In this document: in pieces, positions 6,872-13,716 of the stretch
Position numbering within the stretch: position 1 is the first letter of the stretch
Layout of the letters: every line of letters begins with the position of its first letter
Assembly (NCBI GenBank): GCA_964369525.1
Contig: CAYJEW010000023.1
Coordinates: 1 to 26,732, forward strand
Source: JAAYCI01 sp964369525
GTDB taxonomy: Bacteria; Bacillota; Clostridia; Oscillospirales; Ruminococcaceae
Direction of reading: 5' to 3'
Length of the DNA: 26,732 nt
The notes under the pieces: model-generated
What the model was told of the DNA's origin: nothing
The model's database searches: none
What the model saw: only the letters and a program-made list of their open reading frames with translations
Made by a program: the position numbers and the translations under genes

Positions 6872-7561
6872 ATGGACGCAATGCTGGAAGGCATATCGCA
6901 AATAATTACCCAGAGCAGCTGGGTAGCCCCTGTACTGGCACTACTTGCAGGGGTGCTTACGTCGTTCACTCCGTGCGCGCTGTCCAGCGTGCCGTTAGTA
7001 GTAGGCTATGTGGGCGGCGCAGGCGCAGCAAACCCTAAAAAAGCGCTGGCCCTCTCGCTCACATTTGCGCTGGGCTCTGGCTTAACATTCACCGTTATGG
7101 GCGCCATAGCCACAGCAGCAGGCAGCCTTATAGGGGCTGCATCGTCGTGGTGGTATATTGTTTTGGGGGTGCTTATGCTGCTTATGGCGCTACAAACCTG
7201 GGGTATATACGAAATTATCCCCTCAAGCTACCTTATATCTAAAAGCACAAAAAAAGGCTACATAGGCGCACTGGTGGCGGGCATTTTAGGCGGCGTGTTT
7301 TCGTCGCCCTGCTCAACTCCGGTGCTAATTGCGCTTTTGGCGGTGGTGGCAGGCGCAGGTAGCAGCGCATTTGGCATAGTACTGCTGCTGCTGTATTCCA
7401 TAGGCCACGGCGCGCTGGCCATTATATGCGGTACGTCGGTTGGTTTTGTAAAAAGGTTGTCACAAAGCCAAAAATATGGCAAAATAAGTAGTATAGTAAA
7501 GGTTATAATGGGCGCAGCAATAGCACTGATAGGCTTTTATATGTTCTATCTTGGGTTTTAG
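6872..7561 (+). CDS. ccdA: CcdA-family transmembrane thiol electron carrier
   Basis: A 229-residue six-helix membrane protein. The two half repeats each carry the conserved Cys-Pro motif: TPCALSSVP (C35) and SSPCSTPVL (C147). These cysteines form the reversible disulfide that carries electrons from cytosolic thioredoxin across the membrane. The ATG comes 2 bases after the stop of the thioredoxin gene, with GGGGGTG upstream. There is no cytochrome c maturation gene around it, so the partner is most likely the thioredoxin upstream. Length matches stand-alone CcdA proteins (about 220-240). Confidence 0.9.
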   Translation: MDAMLEGISQIITQSSWVAPVLALLAGVLTSFTPCALSSVPLVVGYVGGAGAANPKKALALSLTFALGSGLTFTVMGAIATAAGSLIGAASSWWYIVLGVLMLLMALQTWGIYEIIPSSYLISKSTKKGYIGALVAGILGGVFSSPCSTPVLIALLAVVAGAGSSAFGIVLLLLYSIGHGALAIICGTSVGFVKRLSQSQKYGKISSIVKVIMGAAIALIGFYMFYLGF

Positions 7562-7571
7562 CTTAATCACA

Positions 7572-7614
7572 CTGCAAAAATACGCAGTTTTTTGCAGGCA
7601 AAAGCAGCTATACT
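7572..7614 (+). promoter_or_regulatory. Hairpin plus -10 box before the reductase gene
   Basis: CTGCAAAAA (7572-7580) pairs with TTTTTGCAG (7589-7597), followed by TATACT (7609-7614). The -35 region is poor. It may attenuate read-through from ccdA or give the next gene its own promoter. Confidence 0.4.
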
Positions 7615-7637
7615 ATTAAAAAAAGGTGGTGCAGCGC

Positions 7638-9275
7638 ATGGAAATTATTATTATTGGGGCAGTGGCAGCAGGTACGTCGGCTGCGGCAAAAGCAAGGCGT
7701 AACAACGAGGCCGCAAATATCACCATATACGAAAAAGGCAGCTACATCTCATACTCCGGCTGCGGCATGCCGTACTTTATAGGGGGCGAGGTGGCCGAGG
7801 TGTCGCCGCTGGCGCCCCGCAATGCGGCATCGTTTAAAAAGAAGTACAATGTTGAGGTAAAAATAGCGCACGAGGTACTGCAGGTAGACGCCGGCGCAAA
7901 AACCGTGCTTGTTAAAAACCTTGAAACAGGCGAAGAGTTTACCCACAAGTACGACAAACTTGTGCTGGCCACAGGCGCCGACGCCATAAAACCCCCGGTG
8001 GAGGGTATAGACGCCAGCAACGTGTTTTTCTTGCGCACACTGCAAGACGCAATAGACATTAAAGAAGCGGTAAACCGCCTAAAACCTAAAACCGCCGCCG
8101 TTGTAGGCAGCGGATTTATAGGCATAGAGGTGGTGGAAAGCTTTATGCACCTAGGCATTGCCACAACGCTTATAGAAGCGCAAACAAAGCTTACCCCCCA
8201 CCTAGACGAAGACATGGCCGCCTTTTTTGAAAACGAGGTGGTGGCCAAAGGCGTAAGCGTGAAAAAAGGTAGCTTTGTTACCAAGGTGGTGCCGCAGGGC
8301 CTGCAGCTGAAAGACGGCAGCGAAGTGCCGTGCGACATTGCCGTTTTTGCCACAGGCGTTAGGCCCAGCACAGCGATTGCAAAAAGCATAGGCGTAGAGC
8401 TTGGCGAGGCGGGGGCTATAAAGGTAAATACCGCCATGCAAACAAACATTCAAGACGTGTACGCCTGCGGCGACTGCATAGAAACCTTCAACGCCATAAC
8501 AGGCAAGCCCAACTACCGCCCAATGGGTAGCACAGCCAACAAAACCGGCCGCATTGCAGGCGATGTGCTAACAGGCGGTAGCCTGCGGTATAAAGGTAAC
8601 CTAAGCACCGGTATATTTAAGTTTTTCGACACGGTGGTTGCGGCGTGTGGCCTAAGCGAGGGCGAGGCGCTGGCCGCAGGGTACTCTGTGCAGGTGTGCC
8701 ACAACATAAAACCCAACAAGCCCGGCTACATGGGCGCAGACGAGATGGTGGTAAAGGCGGTTGCCGATGTAGCCACAGGCCGCCTTTTGGGCGTGCAGAT
8801 AGTAGGGGGCGAGGGGGTAGACAAGCGCATAGACGTTTTTGCTGCGCTAATAAGCTATAAGGCGAATGTAGACGAATTATTCCACCTAGACCTAGCGTAT
8901 GCACCGCCGTTTTCCACCACAAAAGACGTGGTGCACTACACAGGCATGATACTAAACAACGCCATAAACCGCGGCCGCCCGCTTATAACAAGCGAGCAGC
9001 TGGCAGAGCTTGGCGATGAGGTGCAGGTGGTAGACGCGCGCAGTATAGCAGACTTTGAGCAAAAAGGCTGCGTAGACTGCGCTGTAAACATTCCGCAAGA
9101 GTCGCTGCGCGAGGGCAGCCGCCAGCTAGATAAAGAGCGCCCCACCGTAACATACTGCAACAAAGGCGTTACAGGCAACGCCGCCCAAAACATTTTGTTA
9201 AACAAGGGCTTTAAAAAGGTGTATAACCTATCGGGCGGCCATAAGTTTTACGAGGCCACAAAACATAAAGCGTAA
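7638..9275 (+). CDS. CoA-disulfide reductase / rhodanese fusion (CoADR-RHD-like)
   Basis: A 545-residue flavoprotein from the ATG at 7638 (AAAAGGTGG upstream; a GTG four codons earlier is possible). The N-terminus is the FAD fold (IIIIGAVAAGTSAAAKARR), with the single active cysteine C42 in SYSGCGMPYFIGG. The NAD(P)H fold follows (VVGSGFIGIEVVESF) and then the second FAD motif (VYACGDCIET). A dimerisation domain is next, and the last about 90 residues are a rhodanese domain with the active loop YCNKGVTG (C507). Relatives reduce CoA disulfide, CoA persulfide or polysulfide with NAD(P)H. The fusion lets persulfide move from the rhodanese Cys to CoA and on to the flavin site. Behind a thiol/metalloid operon it would supply low-molecular thiols or remove sulfane sulfur. 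Confidence 0.88.
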   Translation: MEIIIIGAVAAGTSAAAKARRNNEAANITIYEKGSYISYSGCGMPYFIGGEVAEVSPLAPRNAASFKKKYNVEVKIAHEVLQVDAGAKTVLVKNLETGEEFTHKYDKLVLATGADAIKPPVEGIDASNVFFLRTLQDAIDIKEAVNRLKPKTAAVVGSGFIGIEVVESFMHLGIATTLIEAQTKLTPHLDEDMAAFFENEVVAKGVSVKKGSFVTKVVPQGLQLKDGSEVPCDIAVFATGVRPSTAIAKSIGVELGEAGAIKVNTAMQTNIQDVYACGDCIETFNAITGKPNYRPMGSTANKTGRIAGDVLTGGSLRYKGNLSTGIFKFFDTVVAACGLSEGEALAAGYSVQVCHNIKPNKPGYMGADEMVVKAVADVATGRLLGVQIVGGEGVDKRIDVFAALISYKANVDELFHLDLAYAPPFSTTKDVVHYTGMILNNAINRGRPLITSEQLAELGDEVQVVDARSIADFEQKGCVDCAVNIPQESLREGSRQLDKERPTVTYCNKGVTGNAAQNILLNKGFKKVYNLSGGHKFYEATKHKA

Positions 9276-9294
9276 GCTGAAAGCCTGCGGCGCA

Positions 9295-9334
9295 GCGGCA
9301 AACCACGGCAGCTAAAGCTGCCTGCATTTGCCGC
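9295..9334. other. Nested stem-loop in the reductase 3' region
   Basis: GCGGCAAA (9295-9302) pairs with TTTGCCGC (9327-9334), and inside it GGCAGC (9307-9312) pairs with GCTGCC (9317-9322) around a TAAA loop. This double hairpin lies between the stop codon and the real terminator. Confidence 0.6.
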
Positions 9335-9383
9335 ACGCCGCCAAAACCCCCCACAGAAAACATAAACCCCAACCTAAACCCAA

Positions 9384-9420
9384 AACCACCCCACTGCATT
9401 ACACAGTAGGGTGGTTTTTT
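9384..9420. terminator. Bidirectional terminator between convergent genes
   Basis: AACCACCC (9384-9391) pairs with GGGTGGTT (9409-9416), extended inward with one mismatch, and is followed by a T-run. It ends the plus-strand operon and can also serve the flavodoxin-like gene on the minus strand. Confidence 0.85.
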
Positions 9421-9452
9421 ATATATAAATTAACGTGTGGCTTGTAGCTTTG

Positions 9453-9854
9453 CTATGCCAAAAGCTCCGGCGGCGCTTTAGGCTCTTTGCCTTTTGTCTC
9501 GTAAAAAGCAGCAAAAAGCTTGCGCTCGCCTTCGCTAAGCTGGGTTGCGGCGCTTACCGCCAAAGCGGTAACACGCGCGGCATCTACATTGTTTAAAAAC
9601 CCTCGCACCGCCGGCGGAAAGGTGCCCGCCCATATGGGAAACACCAGCACAACCTCGCCCTGCTGCGCCACAGCCTCGTGGGTAACGCTTAGCGCCTCGC
9701 GCTTTGCGGCCATAGCACCGCCTTTTACAAACGCAATTTTACCGCCCCAGTTTTGCCCGTCGTCAATTTCGTGCGCCACCACACCGTGGCTCTCGGCAAT
9801 GCTGTTAGCAATGCGTTTGCAGTTACCGCTACGGCTAAAATAAAACACCTGCAT
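9453..9854 (-). CDS. Flavodoxin-like protein
   Basis: A 133-residue cytosolic protein. The N-terminal FMN phosphate loop reads FSRSGNCKRIANSIAE (residues 5-20), a flavodoxin P-loop with Cys where Thr is usual. A second conserved block, VVLVFPIWAGTFPPAVRGFL, holds the aromatic flavin-stacking position (Trp in PIWAG). It belongs to the flavodoxin branch that has short C-termini and is often annotated as flavodoxin or NAD(P)H-quinone-like. The start has an AAAAAGGGGG ribosome site and a good promoter upstream, so it is a single-gene unit. It converges on the reductase gene and is not preceded by an ArsR-type operator, so its link to that regulon is only by location. Confidence 0.82.
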   Translation of the reverse strand: MQVFYFSRSGNCKRIANSIAESHGVVAHEIDDGQNWGGKIAFVKGGAMAAKREALSVTHEAVAQQGEVVLVFPIWAGTFPPAVRGFLNNVDAARVTALAVSAATQLSEGERKLFAAFYETKGKEPKAPPELLA

Positions 9855-9877
9855 AATGATGCCCCCTTTTTAAATTA

Positions 9878-9906
9878 AGTATAAGCCCATAAAATGCAAA
9901 AAGCAA
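9878..9906 (-). promoter_or_regulatory. Promoter of the flavodoxin-like gene
   Basis: On the minus strand TTGCTT (9906-9901) and TATACT (9883-9878) are separated by exactly 17 bp, about 24 bases before the start codon. Confidence 0.7.
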
Positions 9907-9981
9907 CATAGCGCCACACAAAAACAAAAATATCACATATTGCGCAGCGGCGATACCGCCCCAAACCTATACAATAAATAA

Positions 9982-10021
9982 AAAGGGCAATACCACGTGT
10001 AACAATAGGGTATTGCCCTTT
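9982..10021 (-). terminator. Terminator after the Cys-rich thioredoxin-like gene
   Basis: A perfect 13-bp stem, AAAGGGCAATACC (9982-9994) with GGTATTGCCCTTT (10009-10021), with A/T tracts on both sides. In the minus direction the stem is followed by TTTTATTTATT. Confidence 0.85.
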
Positions 10022-10131
10022 ATTTAATAAAGTTGCGCTCATGCGGTTGTTTGTCCGCCACACAAGAGCGCCCAGCCACCTGCACCGCACTTAGCGCTCC
10101 GCCAAAGCAAAAGCCTGCCGGCGCCGCTAGC

Positions 10132-10527
10132 TTACGCCCGTGCTTTCTGCAAAAGCGCTTCAACCTCTGCGGTTTTCAGCACCTTGCCGTATGCCACCAC
10201 CTTGCCGTCCACCACCAGCGCCGGTGTTGTCATCACGCCGTAGGCTGCAATTTGCGCAAAATCGGTAACATGGTCAATGTCGGTGTTCATGCCAAGGTTG
10301 CTTAGCGCCTGCGCAGTTGCGCTTTCAAGCTCGTTACATTTTTTGCAGCCGCTGCCCAGTACCTTCACGCTGGCGCCCTCGCCCTGCTTTGCCTGCGCTG
10401 CCTGTATGCTCTCGCCGCTGGCGCCCTCGCAGCAGCTGCTGCTCGCGCTCTGCTGTGGCTGGCATGCGCCGTTGCACTCGCACGCCGCAGCCTCTTCTTT
10501 TTTCTTGCCAAAACCAAATAATGCCAT
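10132..10527 (-). CDS. Thioredoxin-like redox-active disulfide protein with Cys-rich N-terminal tail
   Basis: A 131-residue protein. The C-terminal 78 residues form the small thioredoxin-like fold of the redox-active disulfide protein 2 group: VKVLGSGCKKCNELES with C61 and C64, and TTPALVVDGKVVAYG with the cis-proline. The first 50 residues are an extra tail with five cysteines (C16, C18, C22, C32, C33) in CECNGAC and SCCEG, like a small metal-binding tail. Start fixed by AGGAGG 11 bases upstream. Its promoter region carries the third ArsR-type palindrome. Members of this family are often found beside DUF318 permeases, where they are thought to deliver electrons or metal to the permease. Here the gene is 4 kb from the permease but in the same predicted regulon. 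Confidence 0.85.
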   Translation of the reverse strand: MALFGFGKKKEEAAACECNGACQPQQSASSSCCEGASGESIQAAQAKQGEGASVKVLGSGCKKCNELESATAQALSNLGMNTDIDHVTDFAQIAAYGVMTTPALVVDGKVVAYGKVLKTAEVEALLQKARA

Positions 10528-10636
10528 ATAAAATGCCTCCTAAAACATATGTGTTTGCTATTCGTGTTGTTGCACCGGCAGCGTAGCGGCCGCACAGCGC
10601 ATTACATCAACTATTTTTGTTTTGGTGCTACATCCT

Positions 10637-10665
10637 AGTATATACCAGCGCGTGCGCTAGGTCAA
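10637..10665 (-). promoter_or_regulatory. Promoter of the thioredoxin-like gene
   Basis: Minus-strand TTGACC (10665-10660) and TATACT (10642-10637) are 17 bp apart. The palindrome at 10673-10688 begins 7 bases upstream of the -35. Confidence 0.75.
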
Positions 10666-10672
10666 CACTCAA

Positions 10673-10688
10673 ATCAAAAAAAATTGAT
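10673..10688. promoter_or_regulatory. ArsR-type operator 3 (ATCAA-A6-TTGAT)
   Basis: Same 16-bp design as the sites at 4654 and 5175. It lies just upstream of the -35 and not over the start point, so repression may act by wrapping or steric block of polymerase. Confidence 0.65.
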
Positions 10689-10702
10689 GAATATACCCCG
10701 CA

Positions 10703-10731
10703 AAAAGCAGCGACGGCTAGCCGCTGCTTTT
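10703..10731 (-). terminator. Terminator of the small membrane protein gene
   Basis: AAAAGCAGCG (10703-10712) pairs with CGCTGCTTTT (10722-10731). In the minus direction it ends with TTTTT. Confidence 0.8.
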
Positions 10732-10746
10732 AAAATGTGTAGCAGG

Positions 10747-10980
10747 CTATATTAGCGCAGAGTACCCCATGCAAAGCGCAACCGCCAGCAGGGCATATAG
10801 ATAGGCCTGCGCCCAGCGCTTTTTTGCAAGCGCATACACAACGTTTGCTGCGCCCACCACCACCACGGCGGCCACAGCCATAAGCCAGGTAAAAAGCCCC
10901 TGCACAAATATAAACTCCAGCGCACAAAGTGTGCCCACAATAAGGTAAGCTATCTGTAAAACATTGCCAAGTTTTTTCAT
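10747..10980 (-). CDS. Small membrane protein of unknown function
   Basis: A 77-residue protein with two or three hydrophobic segments (about 7-28, 30-48, 58-76) joined by a short basic loop (YALAKKRWAQAY). AGAGGTG sits 5 bases before the ATG at 10980, and a hairpin terminator follows the stop, so it looks like an independent transcription unit. No family is recognised. The frame of 85 residues overlapping it in another register has no ribosome site and is not counted. Confidence 0.6.
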   Translation of the reverse strand: MKKLGNVLQIAYLIVGTLCALEFIFVQGLFTWLMAVAAVVVVGAANVVYALAKKRWAQAYLYALLAVALCMGYSALI

Positions 10981-11284
10981 ATTGCACCTCTGTTTTTAAT
11001 GTAAAGCTCGGTGTTTTTTGTAACTGTTTTTACAGCCCACAAACGGTAAAAAGTATTGCAGACGTGAGCAAGGCTTGCAAAACACATGCAGCAAGGTAAA
11101 GCACACCGCGGCAGCTAATAGATTAAAGCCTGCTATATCCAGTATATATCTTCCTGCAAAAAAATCCATGTTTTTATAAAAAAACATGCCGCCCAAGAAA
11201 AAAACATGCCGCCCAAGGCCAATATCGGGCCAAGGGCTGCATGCAGGCGCATATTATGCCGCTAAAAGCCCGGCGCAAAATGCA
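10981..11284. other. Intergenic stretch with tandem repeat, no clear gene
   Basis: This 304-base stretch separates two minus-strand transcription units. A 66-codon minus frame (10996-11196) has a hydrophobic core but no ribosome site and starts inside a repeat, so it is not called. A hairpin formed by CATGTTTTT near 11168 and the A-rich repeat could end transcription from the methyltransferase operon. Confidence 0.5.
11178..11217. repeat. 20-bp perfect tandem duplication
   Basis: Two adjacent identical copies of AAAAAAACATGCCGCCCAAG at 11178-11197 and 11198-11217. Confidence 0.95.
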
Positions 11285-12094
11285 TCACAGCTTAAAGCGC
11301 AGTATCATGGCGTGCATTTTGTTGTCGGCCACTTTTGTTGCAATTTTTGTGTATAGCTTTAGCTTGCGCCGTAGCGCGTTTGATATATGACCGTAAAAGC
11401 CGCTTGCAAAGAGCAATTGTATATTGGCTTTGGCGGCAAACTCTTTTGGGTCGTTTATAAAAAAGTACATCATGGCGTTTGTGTTGCCAGTTTTTTTAAC
11501 ATACTTTGCAGCGTACTTCACACCAAACTCATCTGCTGCATCAAACAGTATTTCGGCTTGGCTAAACTGCTTTTGCAGCTTTGCTATAAGCGCTAAAACC
11601 TCTGGCTCTTTAAAATACTGAAACACCCCCGCCACCACAAATATAGTAGGCAGGCTGCAGTCCATATGCTGCGCAAAATCCAGCTCGTTGGCATTGCCGG
11701 CTATTAGGGTTTCGTTGTGGTGCACGCCCAGAATGCCTTCTCGGTTTTTTATAACCTGCGCAAAATCTATTTCGTAAAACTGCGCCTTGCTCTGCGGAAA
11801 ATCAAGCCGCCAGGCCATAGTTTCCAGCCCGCACCCAATGCAAACCACATTCGCCTTGTCATGCCGCTCAATAAAATCCCTCACATGCTTGTCCATCACA
11901 ACAGCCCTAGAGGCCGAGGCCATCATGCTGTATTCAGAGCTTTTTTGGGTAATGATGTTGGTGGGAATTTTAACCTCAAGGCTTAGCGCCTTTTGGTCGT
12001 TAAAATATTCAGGAAACCTTTTCGATACATATATGCGCGCCATTAAAGGAATAAAAAGCGTGTCTTCCACACCGCTCAAATTTGTACTGCTCAT
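11285..12094 (-). CDS. LCM-family (TcmP-like) SAM-dependent O-methyltransferase
   Basis: A 269-residue protein from the ATG at 12094, which follows AAAGGAG; the longer frame is rejected for lack of a site. The SAM-binding block VVCIGCGLETMAWRLD (about 84-99), then FYEIDFAQVIKNREGIL with the acidic ribose ligand, is the pattern of leucine carboxyl methyltransferase/TcmP-like enzymes. Further blocks IFVVAGVFQYFKEPEVLALI and ILFDAADEFGV match the family. Bacterial members methylate carboxyl or hydroxyl groups on polyketide-like small molecules or are uncharacterised. It ends a three-gene minus-strand operon with a membrane protein and a second methyltransferase, but no biosynthetic core enzyme is present, so the substrate is open. 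Confidence 0.85.
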   Translation of the reverse strand: MSSTNLSGVEDTLFIPLMARIYVSKRFPEYFNDQKALSLEVKIPTNIITQKSSEYSMMASASRAVVMDKHVRDFIERHDKANVVCIGCGLETMAWRLDFPQSKAQFYEIDFAQVIKNREGILGVHHNETLIAGNANELDFAQHMDCSLPTIFVVAGVFQYFKEPEVLALIAKLQKQFSQAEILFDAADEFGVKYAAKYVKKTGNTNAMMYFFINDPKEFAAKANIQLLFASGFYGHISNALRRKLKLYTKIATKVADNKMHAMILRFKL

Positions 12095-12111
12095 AAGTTT
12101 TGCTCCTTTGT

Positions 12112-12771
12112 TTACAATAAATTTACTATGCCTATCACGCCAAACATCCCAATACCTAAACTGGGCATGCATATTGACGGTAAATCATAAAACCAGTCCC
12201 TTTTAATTTTTCTCAGCACAACACCAACAATTAAAAATACCACAGGGTTTAACAGCACAAACCACATAGGTACATTAAACAGCCCGGTAGCTATGCAGTA
12301 TATGGTAAGCGCTGTGGGCGCAAGCATTATAAACGCATATAGTATGCCAAAAAGAATTTTTATAGCATCAAGCAGCGTGTTCACACTTAGTTCGGCTGCT
12401 TTTTCGCCGGCGCCGCCCAAAATAGCTTTGTATAGTATTGGAGCCAGGCATATCAAGCTGTGCACAAAAAAGCCCGACATAGCCGTTATAAAAGCAAACA
12501 AAACCATAACTTCGGCAAGTGTACCGTTTATGCCCAAAAGCTGCCGCCCCAGCGAATATATGCCAAGCGAATACATAAACGAGCCCAAAAACCCAAAAAT
12601 GATAGACAGCTTAAATCGCCAGCTGGCCATCTTCACCCAGTTGGACTCTATAAGCAAAGAGCCGCCCACCTTCACATTGTCTTTGCCTTTTAGGTCTAGC
12701 AGTATGTCGCCAATAGCGCAAACAATACCGCCACACAGCCCAATTATCGAATACACAATATTCAGCTGCAT
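12112..12771 (-). CDS. Polytopic membrane protein (DUF6796-like), function unknown
   Basis: A 219-residue membrane protein with about six to seven hydrophobic helices: 4-24, 50-72, 82-108, 125-158, 160-185 and 198-219. The first helix has GGIVCAIGDILLDLKG, a Gly-rich segment with two acidic residues, a feature I associate with the DUF6796 group of Firmicute membrane proteins. AAAGGAGG before the ATG is strong. The gene sits between two methyltransferase genes with gaps of 17 and 26 bases, so all three are cotranscribed. It might export or bind the methylated product, but nothing in the sequence shows that. Confidence 0.7.
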   Translation of the reverse strand: MQLNIVYSIIGLCGGIVCAIGDILLDLKGKDNVKVGGSLLIESNWVKMASWRFKLSIIFGFLGSFMYSLGIYSLGRQLLGINGTLAEVMVLFAFITAMSGFFVHSLICLAPILYKAILGGAGEKAAELSVNTLLDAIKILFGILYAFIMLAPTALTIYCIATGLFNVPMWFVLLNPVVFLIVGVVLRKIKRDWFYDLPSICMPSLGIGMFGVIGIVNLL

Positions 12772-12797
12772 AGCATGCCTCCTTTTTTATAAACGCA

Positions 12798-13451
12798 CTA
12801 CTTCTTTTTTGCAACAAAATAAGCAATTGCGCCGTCGCTGCTAAAAAACTCTATGCTGTAGCCTGTTTGCAACCGCTGCTTAAGCGAGGCCTCTGTTTCA
12901 AACGGGGGCGTAAACCAACCTTTTTTTGCCAGTATGTTTTTTACCACAAAGTCGGCCGCCCTAAGCTTTTCTTTTACATACATGCAACATATAAATAAGC
13001 CGCCGGGTTTTAAAACCCTGTCCACCTCAAAAAAAGCCGCCTCTTTGTCGGGAAATGCATGAAAGCCGTTCATGCTAAAAACAATGTCGAACTGCTCGTT
13101 TGCAAAAGCCAGCTTGCCCACATCGCCCTGCACAGTAGTGATATGCTCTGCCAAAAGTCGCTCTTTTGCAATGCTTAGCATATCCTCGCTGTAGTCAACG
13201 CAGGTGATGCTGGCGTTTTTTATGCCGCTGTATTTTTCGTGGGTAAATATTGCTGTGCCCACCGGTACGTCCAGAATAGCCCCGCTAAAATCATCCGCAA
13301 TAAACGAAAGCAGCTTTTCGGCAATTTCAGGGTCGTTCACACCGTTCCAAATAAGCTTTGAATAAATTTTAGACCACCACTTTCGGTGGGTAATAACATC
13401 GTCGTAAAAATTTCTGGACGCACTGTAAGATTTTTGTATTTTGTCGGCCAC
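12798..13451 (-). CDS. Class I SAM-dependent methyltransferase (Methyltransf_11/25 type)
   Basis: A 217-residue cytosolic protein starting with GTG at 13451; GGTGGTGAT is directly upstream. Motif I is AILDVPVGTAIFT (residues about 58-70), the DVPVGTG variant seen in Firmicute methyltransferases. The acidic ribose-binding residue is in ITCVDYSEDMLSIAKE, the adenine contact in VQGDVGKLAF and motif IV in FDIVFSMNGFHAF, followed by RVLKPGGLFICC. It heads the three-gene operon. Enzymes of this type act on small molecules such as menaquinone precursors or demethyl lipids; the substrate here is unknown. Confidence 0.85.
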   Translation of the reverse strand: MADKIQKSYSASRNFYDDVITHRKWWSKIYSKLIWNGVNDPEIAEKLLSFIADDFSGAILDVPVGTAIFTHEKYSGIKNASITCVDYSEDMLSIAKERLLAEHITTVQGDVGKLAFANEQFDIVFSMNGFHAFPDKEAAFFEVDRVLKPGGLFICCMYVKEKLRAADFVVKNILAKKGWFTPPFETEASLKQRLQTGYSIEFFSSDGAIAYFVAKKK

Positions 13452-13529
13452 CGTATCACCACCATCATTTTTTTAAAATAGCGCCCCGCCCCGCGTGTAT
13501 CCCCCGTGCGAAAGCAGGCGGAATAATTG

Positions 13530-13558
13530 TTGACATTTAAGGCAATGGCTGTTAAACT
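13530..13558 (+). promoter_or_regulatory. Promoter of the chemoreceptor gene
   Basis: A perfect TTGACA (13530-13535) and TAAACT (13553-13558) are 17 bp apart. The leader is about 155 bases and has a 7-bp dyad TTTTGCG/CGCAAAA (13560-13587). No sigma-28 type motility promoter was found. Confidence 0.55.
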
Positions 13559-13716
13559 ATTTTGCGGAAATCACCTAAAGCGCAAAATAAATGCGCCCGA
13601 ACCAAATTATTTACTGCCTTTTTATGTGTGTGTAAAAAGCCTGCACCCTGAAAACATTTTTTTACGCACATTAGTTAAATATTAGAAAAATTAATTATGA
13701 AATAGAGGCGCTTATT

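Noticed and set aside
10996..11196. 66-codon minus-strand frame with a hydrophobic core
   Set aside because: No Shine-Dalgarno, start lies at the edge of a 20-bp tandem repeat, and no family likeness; kept only as part of a gene-free stretch.
12293..12844. 183-codon plus-strand frame opposite the membrane protein
   Set aside because: Shadow of the minus-strand operon; no ribosome site, and the minus gene has AAAGGAGG and a clear helix pattern.
13559..13716. Cyclic-di-GMP riboswitch in the chemoreceptor leader
   Set aside because: Common before Clostridial MCP genes, but none of the conserved core segments were found; only a 7-bp dyad is present.
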